64,000 bases of DNA, from positions 868,001-932,000 of the forward strand of contig JAQSEB010000023.1 in assembly GCA_030063045.1 (NCBI GenBank), read 5' to 3'. The translations under genes and the position numbers were made by a program. Under the pieces are notes generated by a model that did not search any database, was not told where the DNA came from, and saw only the letters and a program-made list of their open reading frames with translations. Origin of the DNA: Pratylenchus scribneri. Lineage: Eukaryota; Nematoda; Chromadorea; Rhabditida; Pratylenchidae. Shown one piece after another: positions 22,401-31,801 of this stretch (positions are counted from its first letter, which is position 1; each line of letters opens with the position of its first letter).

Positions 22401-25400
22401 AAATTTTGCCTCTCTTTATTTTCAACACCGTACTCTTACTCTCCCTTCTTCTTATTTGATAGCTGCAGCGGGCAGGGAAAAACTTTTCTTTTTCCCTCTT
22501 TTGTGCATTGAAATGATTTGTCCTCTCTTATATAACAGTTAACTGTTCTTTTTGACATAATTCAACAAGGAAACAACCAATCAGTGAAGGCGATATGAAA
22601 TTCGAAAGTCCTAAATGTCCTCGAAAAAGTGGCCATATTAATTTGATTAAAAATAAAAATATGGCTTATATACTCAAAGCTATGTAAGTAATTTAAAGTA
22701 TAAAATCAGAAAATTTAAAATAAAATTTTTATAAAGGGCACTTTTGGCTTTCCAAAGATATATCGCATTCCCAAATTGGCTGTCCCCTCACTGAGTTTTA
22801 GGCCAAATATCGAGGCAGATAATGAATCAATCCCCTCCTCTCAATTTCCCATTCCCAACACTCACCTCCACTCTTTCGGCCACATAATCCTCAATTTGCT
22901 TGAACAATGCCCTCAATTCCGCATTCACCGGATATCTTTGTTGATTTACCCCTTCCTCTTCCTCCCTTTTTCGTTCCTTTCCAGCCGAACTTCTCGCCGA
23001 ATCGATTTCCCTTTTTGCCGCTTCATTTTTGCCCATCAAATCCGCAGCCGTTCTCGCTCCTTGCACCAACATTCTTGGGCTTTCAAAGCCCCCTGCTCCT
23101 ATTCTTGGTGAATGCGCAATTTGTGGCTGTATTTAGATTATTTGGATGGGAAAATTGGGATTGAAATTATCTAGTGCCGAAGGTGATCAAGCTAATTGAT
23201 AAATTTATATAGAATTTTATTGGGCTTTAAATTGAATAAAATAATGTAAAAGGCATTGGCCAATATTGGATATTTCCCAAATTATGGCCATAAAATTGTT
23301 AGAAATATAATTTTAATTAAACCAACATGTTTTTGGCCATAGCCATAATTTGAGAAATATTCAATATTGGTTAATGTTTTTGTAGCATTTTTAGCCAATT
23401 TTTTGGTCTATAAAATTCTAATATCTGTTAAAGAAAATATAGTAAATTATTAAATTCAGGAATTTACTAGATGTTAGTAAATTTTGGAAATCTTATTAAT
23501 TTCGTACAGACTCGGAATAGACTCATTCAACGCTCCGTGGTTTATTTAGTCTATGAACAATTTCAAACTGTTATCAGCTTATTTTGAAAAATCCCATTAT
23601 TTTAAACCCAAACTGGTTTTGGAACTAACGTTTGCCTAATAAGCCCTAAATCTACTACTATTCAGTGTGGAATGAAACTATTCTCTGAAGCAGAGATTTC
23701 CAAAATTAATTAGGCAAACAGAATTCTAATTTCCAATAAATTTATCAAATAGTGTCAGATCATTCCATCCCCAATTGCCTTACAGTCATTTGTTGCTGCT
23801 GTTTTGGCACATTTTCCGCTGCAATTCGCGCGGTTGCTGCCACCGCCGCTGCCATTCCCCCAGCCAATGCAAAGCTGCTTCCAATGGCAGCCCGAATCTT
23901 CCCACTTTCATTTCCTCCGTCATCTTCCTCCAATTCACTGTCCTCATCCACTTCCTCTTCGGGCCCTTCAAAACGGGGCGATGGGACGGCATAGCCTGGC
24001 TGAAATTGGGCCATTTCTTCGCCTTCTTCTTCCTCTTCTTCTTCATTTTCCAATTGTTTGGCCTCCATCATTTTGCCAAAATTGGATGAAGTGGTCGGCC
24101 TATCGAAGAAAAGGCGGCCTCGGCTTTGGGCCCGAGGAGAACTGTAGGCTGGAGGCGGATCTGTTGGATAATCCAGGGGAAAACCTGCAACAGTGGGGAT
24201 ATTTTAGGACCAAAATTAGGAACGAAAAACATTGAATTTGCTAAAAAAAAGTTCAAATAGCCAAAATAATTATAATATTTTAAGGTGCTCTACATTCACA
24301 AATCAAATATACCAGAGCTAGTCAAGACTCATTGAATGGTATATAATTTGTTATGGTTTTGTCAACAATTAAAGGGTATTAAACGGTTTAAACCCATTTT
24401 GGTTTGGTCAACAATTAAAGGGTATTAAACGGTTTAAACCCATTTTGGTTTGGTCAACAATTAAAGGGTATTAAACGGTTTAAACCCATTTTGGTTTGGT
24501 CAACAATTAAAGGGTATTAAACGGTTTAAACCCATTTTGGTTTGGTCAACAATTAAAGGGTATTAAACGGTTTAAACCCATTTTGGTTTGGTCAACAATT
24601 AAAGGGTATTAAACAGTTTAAACCCATTTTGGTTTGGTCAACAATTAAAGGGTATTAAACGGTTTAAACCCATTTTGGTTTGGTCAACAATTAAAGGGTA
24701 TTAAACGGTTTAAACCCATTTTGGTTTGGTCAACAATTAAAGGGTATTAAACGGTTTAAACCCATTTTGGTTTAATGGTTCAAAACTAATATTAGAATTG
24801 GTTAAATCCAACCCAAAACATTATAATCAAATGATACGTCTTGATGAGATCTATCCATTGGGTATAGGGTTTGGGAGTTTAGGATAAATAACTTTTTCGT
24901 CAATTTCAATGTTCTTAAGGTAAATTAAATATTTCAAAATTTATAAAGGAAGGAAGGTAGAGGGAATACCGGCAACTGAATTTTCAGCCCCCGAATCCAC
25001 AGATCCCAATCGCTGCTTCCTCAATTCCGGATCGCCGTGCAAAATTTCGGCCCCAGTGAATTCACGATTTTGCAGCGATTCTGACACTCGACTTTGACTG
25101 GAACGTGGCAATTCTTCAGCTAACCAAAAAAGTCAATTAATATTGAGCGAGAAAAAGGATGGGACTTGGTGAATTTATTTGGTCTCTGGATTTTTTGGTT
25201 GCTAGGCACCTCACTTCCCTCTTTCCTTATTTCCCCCTATCCAGGATGCAAAACAAGTCTTTTCAATAACCTGTGTTGTTCTATTGGCCATAGTTCAACA
25301 AGGGAAGAACCAATTTAGGAAGGCGATATGCCATTTGAAAGCCCTAAAAGTCCTCTAAAAGATGGCTTCACTAATTTTTTGAAATATTAAAAAAATTTTT

Positions 25401-26742
25401 AGTAAAATAAGCGGCTTTTTAAAACAATTGAAATAATTCGGATTTATTAAATTCAATGACTTGTATCTTTATGAAAATGTAGAATTCATCAAATTAAAGT
25501 TAGTCACTTTTTAGAGGATACTTTAGGCTTTAAATGATATATAGCCTTCTAAAATTGACTTCTGCCTCGTTTAGCTATATGCAAAATGAATAGGCTAGCA
25601 GGTCAGAAATGGGATCGATTTTCGATTTATGTCTTTTCGGTCCGAAATTTCGGCAAATTTAGAGATTGATTTTCAAAATATTTTGCCCTTCGTCCGAAAT
25701 TGCGATTTTCGTTTTTTTGGGAGAATCCCATTCTGGCCCAGCTACCGAAAAGTCCCCTACAGCCATGAATGCCACTACCTTCCACTCTCCATAGTCCATT
25801 ATTTCCATTCCCACGTGGCCCCTCATCATCATTTTGATCATCTTCTTCATCCTCATTATCATCATCATCCTCACCCATTTCTTCCTTTTCCTCTATTTGT
25901 TCTTCCTCATCCTCATTCTCCTCCAAAATGTCTTCCATCAATTCGCCTTCCTCTTCATTTCCATCCCTTTCCCCTTCCACTTTGCCTTCCTCAATGGCCA
26001 ATTGCCGGGCCACTTCCCTTTCCTGTTCCTCAAAATCTCGAAGGCTATCCTCCTCTTTTCTGGCCATTTCCTCCTCCTCTTCCTCAACAATATTTCTGCC
26101 CTCTTCGTCAACCAATATTTTTGGTTGCTTTTCGTCCAATTCTTCCGAGGATCGATCACTCAATGGGGCACCAAGCACTCGAATTGCCTCCTCTCTCTCC
26201 TCTGAATCCACACTCAACGAAGATTGACGGGAACCAGAACGATGTCCGAATGGTGGCTTTGAAATTTTGGATAAATTTTTTGGAATGGATAAAATGGATT
26301 TGGGCCCGCCCAACTTGACGCCGTTTATTATAACTCATAAAAGACTGAATTAATTTTGATTAATTTGCTCTCAAATTAAAGAGCAGTCTTTCGGCTATCC
26401 AATAATGTTTATTTTATTTAAATTGGTTCAGAATTGATGAAGTTATGTACAAAAAAATCAATGAAAAATTTCGCTAATCCATAGTAAAGGTCATTTTAAA
26501 TGTTTTTTGGGTATAACTTCATCATTTCTGAACCAATTTAAATAAAATTAATATTAATTGATAGCCAAAAGTCTGCTCTTTAAAATGATACTAAAATCAA
26601 CAAAATTAGTTCAGTATCTTTGATGAGTTATTATAAAAGGTAACAAATTAGGCTGCCTCCTTGATTAACTTACTTGGATCGCACCTCCTCCGATGGGGTC
26701 ATTCCCTCCTTCGCCTCCATCTCTTGCAATTGATGAATCCAT
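19463..26742 (-). CDS. dyf-6: Intraflagellar transport protein 46
   Basis: Subunit of the IFT-B complex that moves cargo in cilia; in nematodes it acts in sensory neurons. Nine minus-strand exons, all in phase: 26742-26674, 26313-25779, 25119-24970, 24184-23784, 23126-22866, 21839-21750, 21336-21172, 21129-20989 and 19759-19463, about 702 residues. The IFT46 core (about residues 445-670) contains RYPVNAELRALFKQIEDYV, IDYIPAVGEVDPFIKVPRPD, LGLCVLDEPAAIQSDPAI, DRWIQSVRELRRTKPP, SRPMPSIETLMQEWP and RLEALHLFFSLYAEFQNSQH, all family signatures. The N-terminal 440 residues are low-complexity, with long Glu/Asp runs, and are longer than in typical family members. Introns hold A, B and C elements and a nested palindrome. 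Exon 2 begins exactly at the end of an A element. Confidence 0.93.
19970..20935. mobile_element. Family B remnant (B6) with a nested long palindrome
   Basis: Outer parts resemble family B (TTTGAAAGCTAAAATTCTC on the left; TTTTAGAGGACACTTAGAG and CATATCGCCTTCCTGAATTA on the right). Inside, about 20157-20430 and 20525-20800 form arms of roughly 270 bases that are near-perfect reverse complements. Examples are CAATCAACGCAGTTCGATGA versus its complement and the shared ATCTTACCATCTTGGTAAGA. It lies in the last intron of IFT46. Confidence 0.85.
21410..21728. mobile_element. Family A fold-back element (A5)
   Basis: Arms AATAACTCATCAAGGACTG and ATGAGTTATTTTAAATGACG. Lies in the IFT46 intron between exons 6 and 7. 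Confidence 0.85.
21935..22255. mobile_element. Family B fold-back element (B7)
   Basis: Left arm CTTTGGCCATAGCTCAACAA, right arm GAGCTATAAACAAAAGAATG. IFT46 intron 5. Confidence 0.75.
22535..22810. mobile_element. Family B fold-back element (B8)
   Basis: Arms include CAAGGAAACAACCAATCAG and TATCGCATTCCCAAATTGGC. A second B copy in the same IFT46 intron as B7. Confidence 0.7.
23180..23725. repeat. Degenerate repeats in IFT46 intron 4
   Basis: The left part (about 23180-23420) has TTGGCCAATATTGGATATTT and its inverted partner, and resembles 52980-53160. The right part (about 23460-23720) shares AGACTCATTCAACGC and TTTAGTCTATGAA with the palindrome at 27807-28178. Confidence 0.45.
24225..24950. 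mobile_element. Family C element (C3), reversed on the plus strand
   Basis: The array of about nine units reads GGGTATTAAACGGTTTAAAC on the plus strand, so it is in the same sense as the minus-strand host gene. Unique flanks and ends are as in C1. IFT46 intron 3. Confidence 0.85.
25275..25590. mobile_element. Family B fold-back element (B9)
   Basis: Arms ATTGGCCATAGTTCAACAAG and TTAGCTATATGCAAAATGAA. IFT46 intron 2. Confidence 0.75.
26311..26653. mobile_element. Family A element (A6) whose end forms a splice acceptor
   Basis: Ends CAACTTGACGCCGTTTATTA and TTATAAAAGGTAACAAATTA. Read on the minus strand its terminal GGCGTCAAG is directly followed by the first base of IFT46 exon 2 at 26313. 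Confidence 0.85.
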
Positions 26743-28228
26743 TTTTGTAATAATCTGAAATATAGAAGGAAACTAAATAGCTATATCACCGGTGCCACCG
26801 CTTTATTTTTGACGGAATGTTGATGAAGGCGGGTTGGGGCCACCTATTCCGTTTTTTTATTGTTGGCTTCTCCTCTTCCTCTTTTGTTTTGTCTCCATGG
26901 GGACGGAAGTGGAAATCCAATTCATTCCATTGGATTGTTGGATGGAATTTGCGCGATGAAAATTTATTTTACAAATTTTTATTCATTTTTATTTTTATTC
27001 TAAAATATTTTATTTCGTTTGTTTTCTGCTTCATTCCGGAAAGTAAATTATGGGAAAAATATATTTCTCTTGTTTTAAATCGAGCGAAAATCTTTGCATT
27101 CTTCTTCACCTTCTGGGCTATATGAGAAGAAGAGAGAATACTGTATGGAAAAATATATTGCTCATGTTTTATATATACGGTATCCCTTTTGATTGAAATC
27201 AGAATCCGGTGCGCCCATTGCCCATCTATTAGGCACAAACATTGAAGGGAAAAAGTGCCTCGAGGCCAATCAATGAATAATAACAGACAATCTTCCCTCA
27301 TTTATTTATTATTCGACATTGCTTTTTCCAATTTATTATTGAGCAATTCTAACACAATTTATTTGTACAATAAAATAGCACATTCTTAATTGGTAAATTG
27401 AATAGTGGACTTTGAATAAATATGATCAAAGTACCGGAAGGCTCGGACAGAGCAAAGTTTGTCGGCGAAAATCGGCAATCTTCTTATCAATGTGGAATGA
27501 ATGGTCAAAAATGATTCTCTCAGATTATAAGGTCAAAAATGACCCACATTTTTAGATGAATGACCAAATTAATGTACATTAAATATATAGGAATATATTA
27601 CAAAACAATTATCGTCACTTTTTAGGCCTCGCTGTACAATTTCATTTTAAATTATTAAATTTTATGAATTTAAAACCAAAATCCAAGCATTTTCTAACAA
27701 ATTTCGCTCACAAAAAATGTGTCAATTTAATTCAAATTCAGAATAATTTATTACAGACAAATTTCTATAAAAATTTTAGATTAAAATTCACATATAATTG
27801 ATATTGGAAATTGGTGATTTCCGGAAATAGATAAGAAATTGGGCTGACGAATTTTGGAAATCTCGACTTCTAAATATCCTATAGATTCAAGAATAGACTC
27901 CTTCGACACGGCATGGTCGATTTAGTCTATGAAATTTCACTTTCAGACCGGTTTAGAGAGGATTTAGGGCTAAGGCTTAGGGCGCTGGAAGCGGGATAAG
28001 AATCTAACGGAAAGGTGTTACTAAACACGCTCCTACCTGTCAGAAACCGAAATTTCATATAGTAAATCGATCAAGCTGTGTCGAATGTGCCTATTATCGA
28101 ATCTATACGATACGTAGAAGTCGAGATTTCTAAAATTCTTCAGCCCAATTTCTTGTCGATTTCCGGAAATTGCCAATTTCTTTTATTATTGGCCGCAACA
28201 TATTTTTTTTGTCCCATTCAATAAATAA
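26743..28228. other. Spacer between divergent IFT46 and kinase-like genes
   Basis: Divergent promoter space. Shows no supported exon. Open frames such as 26817-27125 are hydrophobic and lack splice or domain support. A fold-back element occupies its right end. Confidence 0.5.
27807..28178. mobile_element. Family E fold-back element
   Basis: Inverted arms begin ATTGGTGATTTCCGGAAATA and end TTTCCGGAAATTGCCAATTT. Inner matches include AAATCTCGACTTCT and AGAAGTCGAGATTT. It ends 50 bases before the start codon of the kinase-like gene. A weaker relative lies in IFT46 intron 4. Confidence 0.75.
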
Positions 28229-30839
28229 ATGTCCGTGAATTTGGCCATATTTGAGGACCCGGATTTGGCCCTCCAACAACTTGGCGATTCGGGTGTAACA
28301 AATGGCTTCGTGGTTGACAAATTAGTGGATGGATGGGAAGAATTCCGCAAAACATCCGAAAATGCCAAAATTAAATCGGTTCATTTTAATTAAAAATTAC
28401 AAAAAATTTTTGCCTAAACAATTGGATATTTCTCCGCCATAATTTTAGATGAATTACGAAAAAGGGTCAGTATGCAAGAAAAATAATTCTCGAGTGATTT
28501 TCACATTTTCAAATGGAAAAACTTTGAATGTCGCAGTGAATATTCTTATGGTTTTCACTTTGCAAATGCCACAAAATGTAGATGTATGTTCCTTGCTATA
28601 AGCTATAGTGGTTTGGATAAAAATATGAAATTATTCAGAAAAAAGAGATGAATGAACATGGCATGAAAATGCATAATAATCAAGTTAAGTTCTTGGAATT
28701 ATTTGGTGGAATTGATGGAGTATTGCCAATGCCAAAAATTTATTATATTGGAAAATGTGGTGATTTTACTTCACAAGAGAAAGTATTTTTTTATTGGGGA
28801 AATTTTATTTTTTGGACAATATTTTTGATTCAGCCTATAATTCTTATGGAAGACCTGCTGCCCATTGACACTTGTGCTTTACCATTTAATGACATTGAGG
28901 TATACCTATTGGGTAAAATCACAAGACAATGTATTATTTTTTAAATAAATATGACTAAAAAGAAATTAAATTTGAATTTAATCTATATACATATATTAAA
29001 GGTAAAATCCATCATCAATGAATTGGCCAATTTTCATGTGCATTTATGGTCCGTGGATAATGGATGGAAGAACACTATTGAAAAATTTCCTAATTCTGGA
29101 AAAGAAGGCATATTTAAGCAGATTGAAATGTTTGAGGAGAAAAAATTTGGTTGAAAATTAATGAATCTTGAAAAATTTAATAGAAAGAATATTTAGAAAA
29201 ATTTGGCGAATTGACCATCAATTGGAAATCTGTCAAGCAATTCATCGAAAAAGCCCTTAAAGCAGAGGAATATGGTATTTTTAAAAATAAAATTAAATTA
29301 TAGTAAAATTAAAAAAGTAAAGATAGTAGCCTAATTTAAAATATTAATAATAAATTTATTTTTGTTAGCAAAAACATTTTGGTGTTTCACTTAGCTAAAA
29401 AACATTTTGTGTTTCACTTAGCTAAAAACATTTTGTGTTTCATTTAGCTAAAAACATTTTGGTGTTTCACTTAGCTAAAAAACATTTTGTGTTTCACTTA
29501 GCTAAAAACATTTTGTGTTTCATTTAGCTAAAAACATTTTGTGTTTCATTTAGCTAAAAACATTTTGTGTTTCATTTAGCTAAAAACATTTTGTGTTTCA
29601 CTTAGCTAAAAACATTTTGTGTTTCACTTAGCTAAAAACATTTTGTGTTTCATTTAGCTAAAAACATTTTGTGTTTCATTTAGCTAAAAACATTTTGTGT
29701 TTCATTTAGCTAAAAACATTTTGTGTTTCATTTAGCTAAAAACATTTTGTGTTTCATTTAGCTAAAAACATTTTGTGTTTCATTTAGCTAAAAAATTTTG
29801 TGTTTCATTTAGCTAAAAACATTTTGTGTTTCACTTAGCTAAAAACATTTTGTGTTTCACTTAGCTAAAAAACATTTTGTGTTTCACTTAGCTAAAAACA
29901 TTTTGTGTTTCACTTAGCTAAAAACATTTTGTGTTTCACTTAGCTAAAAACATTTTGTATTTCACTTAGCTAAAAACATTTTGTGTTTCACTTAGCTAAA
30001 AAACATTTTGTATTTCACTTAGCTAAAAAACATTTTGTGTTTCACTTAGCTAAAAAACATTTTGTGTTTCACTTAGCTAAAAACATTTTGTGTTTCACTT
30101 AGCTAAAAAACATTTTGTATTTCACTTAGCTAAAAAACATTTTGTGTTTCACTTAGCTAAAAACATTTTGTGTTTCACTTAGATAAAAACATTTTGTGTT
30201 TCACTTAGCTAAAAACATTTTGTCTTTCACTTAGATAAAAACATTTTGTGTTTCCCTTTTCTTAAAAACATTTTGTATTTTTGTTTTAGCAAGTTATTCA
30301 ACATAATATTTTTATTAAGAAAAAATGTAACTAGCAAAAAAAAATAAATTCTTTTATTATTACATTTTTTAAAAAATTTAGCAAAACTTCCTGACGTGTT
30401 GATTCTCAATTTAAATCCAAACACCTTGGTTTTTTCTGGAAACCCACTTCGCTTAACACTCACTGATTTTCAAGTCTGGGTTGGCCCAATGCTTTATAAT
30501 TTGGTTAAAGTGTGTATGTTATCACAATGGTGGTCGACATCAAACACAACAGAACGACGGGAACGCGAAATGGAGATGCTTTCCCTTTATTATGACCAAA
30601 TTATGGAGAAAAGCAATAATCAATGTTGTGGATTTGAATTGAGCCTTGATACACTAAAGAATGCTTACCGATTCCAAAAATTTCTTGCAGCAATCGAGGC
30701 ATTAATTCCATGTTTAACCGCAATGAATATGCCTTCTCACATTCAAATGCCAGAGGAAACGAAAGAAAAGTTTTTGGATGGGTACATAAAAAACCAGGAA
30801 TCTTTCATTATGTATGCCATGGAAATTTTGAATGAATAA
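28229..30839 (+). CDS. CHK kinase-like (DUF1679/EcKinase-type) protein, probably catalytically dead
   Basis: Nematode relative of ecdysteroid and choline kinases. Six exons in phase: 28229-28378, 28449-28583, 28639-28899, 29002-29149, 29197-29274 and 30382-30839; 409 residues, normal for the family. Family signatures are LPMPKIYYIG, MEDLLPID, IINELANFH, TDFQVWVGPML and RREREMEMLSLYYD. The position of the ATP-binding Lys in the usual LKIP reads LQMP (Gln89). The catalytic HGDLW is replaced by LNLNP (266-270), so the catalytic Asp is gone. The DFQ Asp (286) is kept. The frame is intact, so I infer a pseudokinase rather than a dead gene. Intron 5 (about 1.1 kb) is almost entirely a 26-bp satellite. 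AATAAA lies at the stop and at 30872-30877. Confidence 0.8.
29365..30260. repeat. 26-bp tandem satellite 2, about 34 units, inside an intron
   Basis: The unit contains ACATTTTGTGTTTCACTTAG followed by CTAAAA. C/T variation in TTTCACTTAG versus TTTCATTTAG is blocky: early and middle units favour CAT, later ones CAC. Some units are 27 bases because of an extra A. Located in intron 5 of the kinase-like gene. Confidence 0.95.
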
Positions 30840-31801
30840 ATTTGTATTTGGATTTATGTATTTCACTCAGGAATAAAATTATATTATTCTCTTTCAATAA
30901 TTTTGTTATCAAATTTAATATTATGAGTGACGATTCCCAGAATTTGTATCGGTTTTTGACCCATAACTCAATCAGCAATATGATACAGGCCAGGGATGTT
31001 TATCATATCGGATATTGGGTAGCGGATTTTTTTGAGGACGATACGCATCCCTGTTACAGGCCAATCTAGGAAATTGATAGGTACTTTTTCGTTAAGAAGT
31101 CACCCATCAAAACATGACGTGTCCTAAAGGTAATTTTGGGTGTTGATCAAAGAAGCTGGACTTAAAATTACATTCAATCGATACGTTGGTCTTTAAGATT
31201 CCTATCTCCGATCCTAATTAGCCTTTAATTTAGTCTAATATGCTATGAGAAGCATTCCTGCTGTGTACGATTTATTGAATTTAAATTTTATAAAATTAGT
31301 CATTTATAAACGATAAAAAAATAATTCCTTGCCTATACTTTTATTGTTGTGATGATTAATTAAAGAATGGTTAATGAAAATGAAATGTTAAAAAAACCAT
31401 CATTTTACTTTCACATAATAAAGTTTGCAGTTAATTATCATTTTTATTAATTTATTAATATAAAATTATGGTAAATTTATAATATTTCTAATAATATTTT
31501 GACAATAATTTCCTCCTTTTAATTATCTTTAGTAAATGTCTTTAAATCCGGTTTATTCGGGTGTTTGGTTTGTATTCTATTTTGTTTTCTACATATCAGA
31601 GATACGAAATGATTAAAAATTGAATCAGGGCCCTGGTCAAAACCTTATGATTGACTTTTTCTTTTTGTGCTTATCAGTAAATAATAAATTATCAAAAAAG
31701 CCGAGAGCATCCTCTTTTGGACCCTTTTAGCCCGCTTTTTTCAGCTGTATAATTCATCCATTTTCGATTCCTCCCAATTTTTCCTTCCATTTGGCCAAAA
31801 A
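30840..31801. other. Spacer before legumain
   Basis: AT-rich sequence without a convincing exon. A short open frame from an ATG at 30924 to 31069 has no domain or splice context. The last 60 bases before 31802 are pyrimidine-rich with TTTGGCCAAAAA and may be the legumain 5' UTR. Confidence 0.45.

Noticed and set aside
25629..26318. Long plus-strand open frame opposite IFT46 exon 2
   Set aside because: It is the antisense of Glu/Asp-rich codons (His/Pro/Leu-rich) and has no independent support.
26817..27125. Hydrophobic open frame between IFT46 and the kinase-like gene
   Set aside because: Composition is that of AT-rich spacer, with Phe/Ile runs, and no domain or splice context.
29365..30260. 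CRISPR-like appearance of short regular repeats
   Set aside because: There are no unique spacers between units, the repeats are head-to-tail, and the genome is eukaryotic with introns.
30924..31069. 48-codon open frame after the kinase-like gene
   Set aside because: No homology cue, no splice sites in phase, and it lies after the polyadenylation signals.
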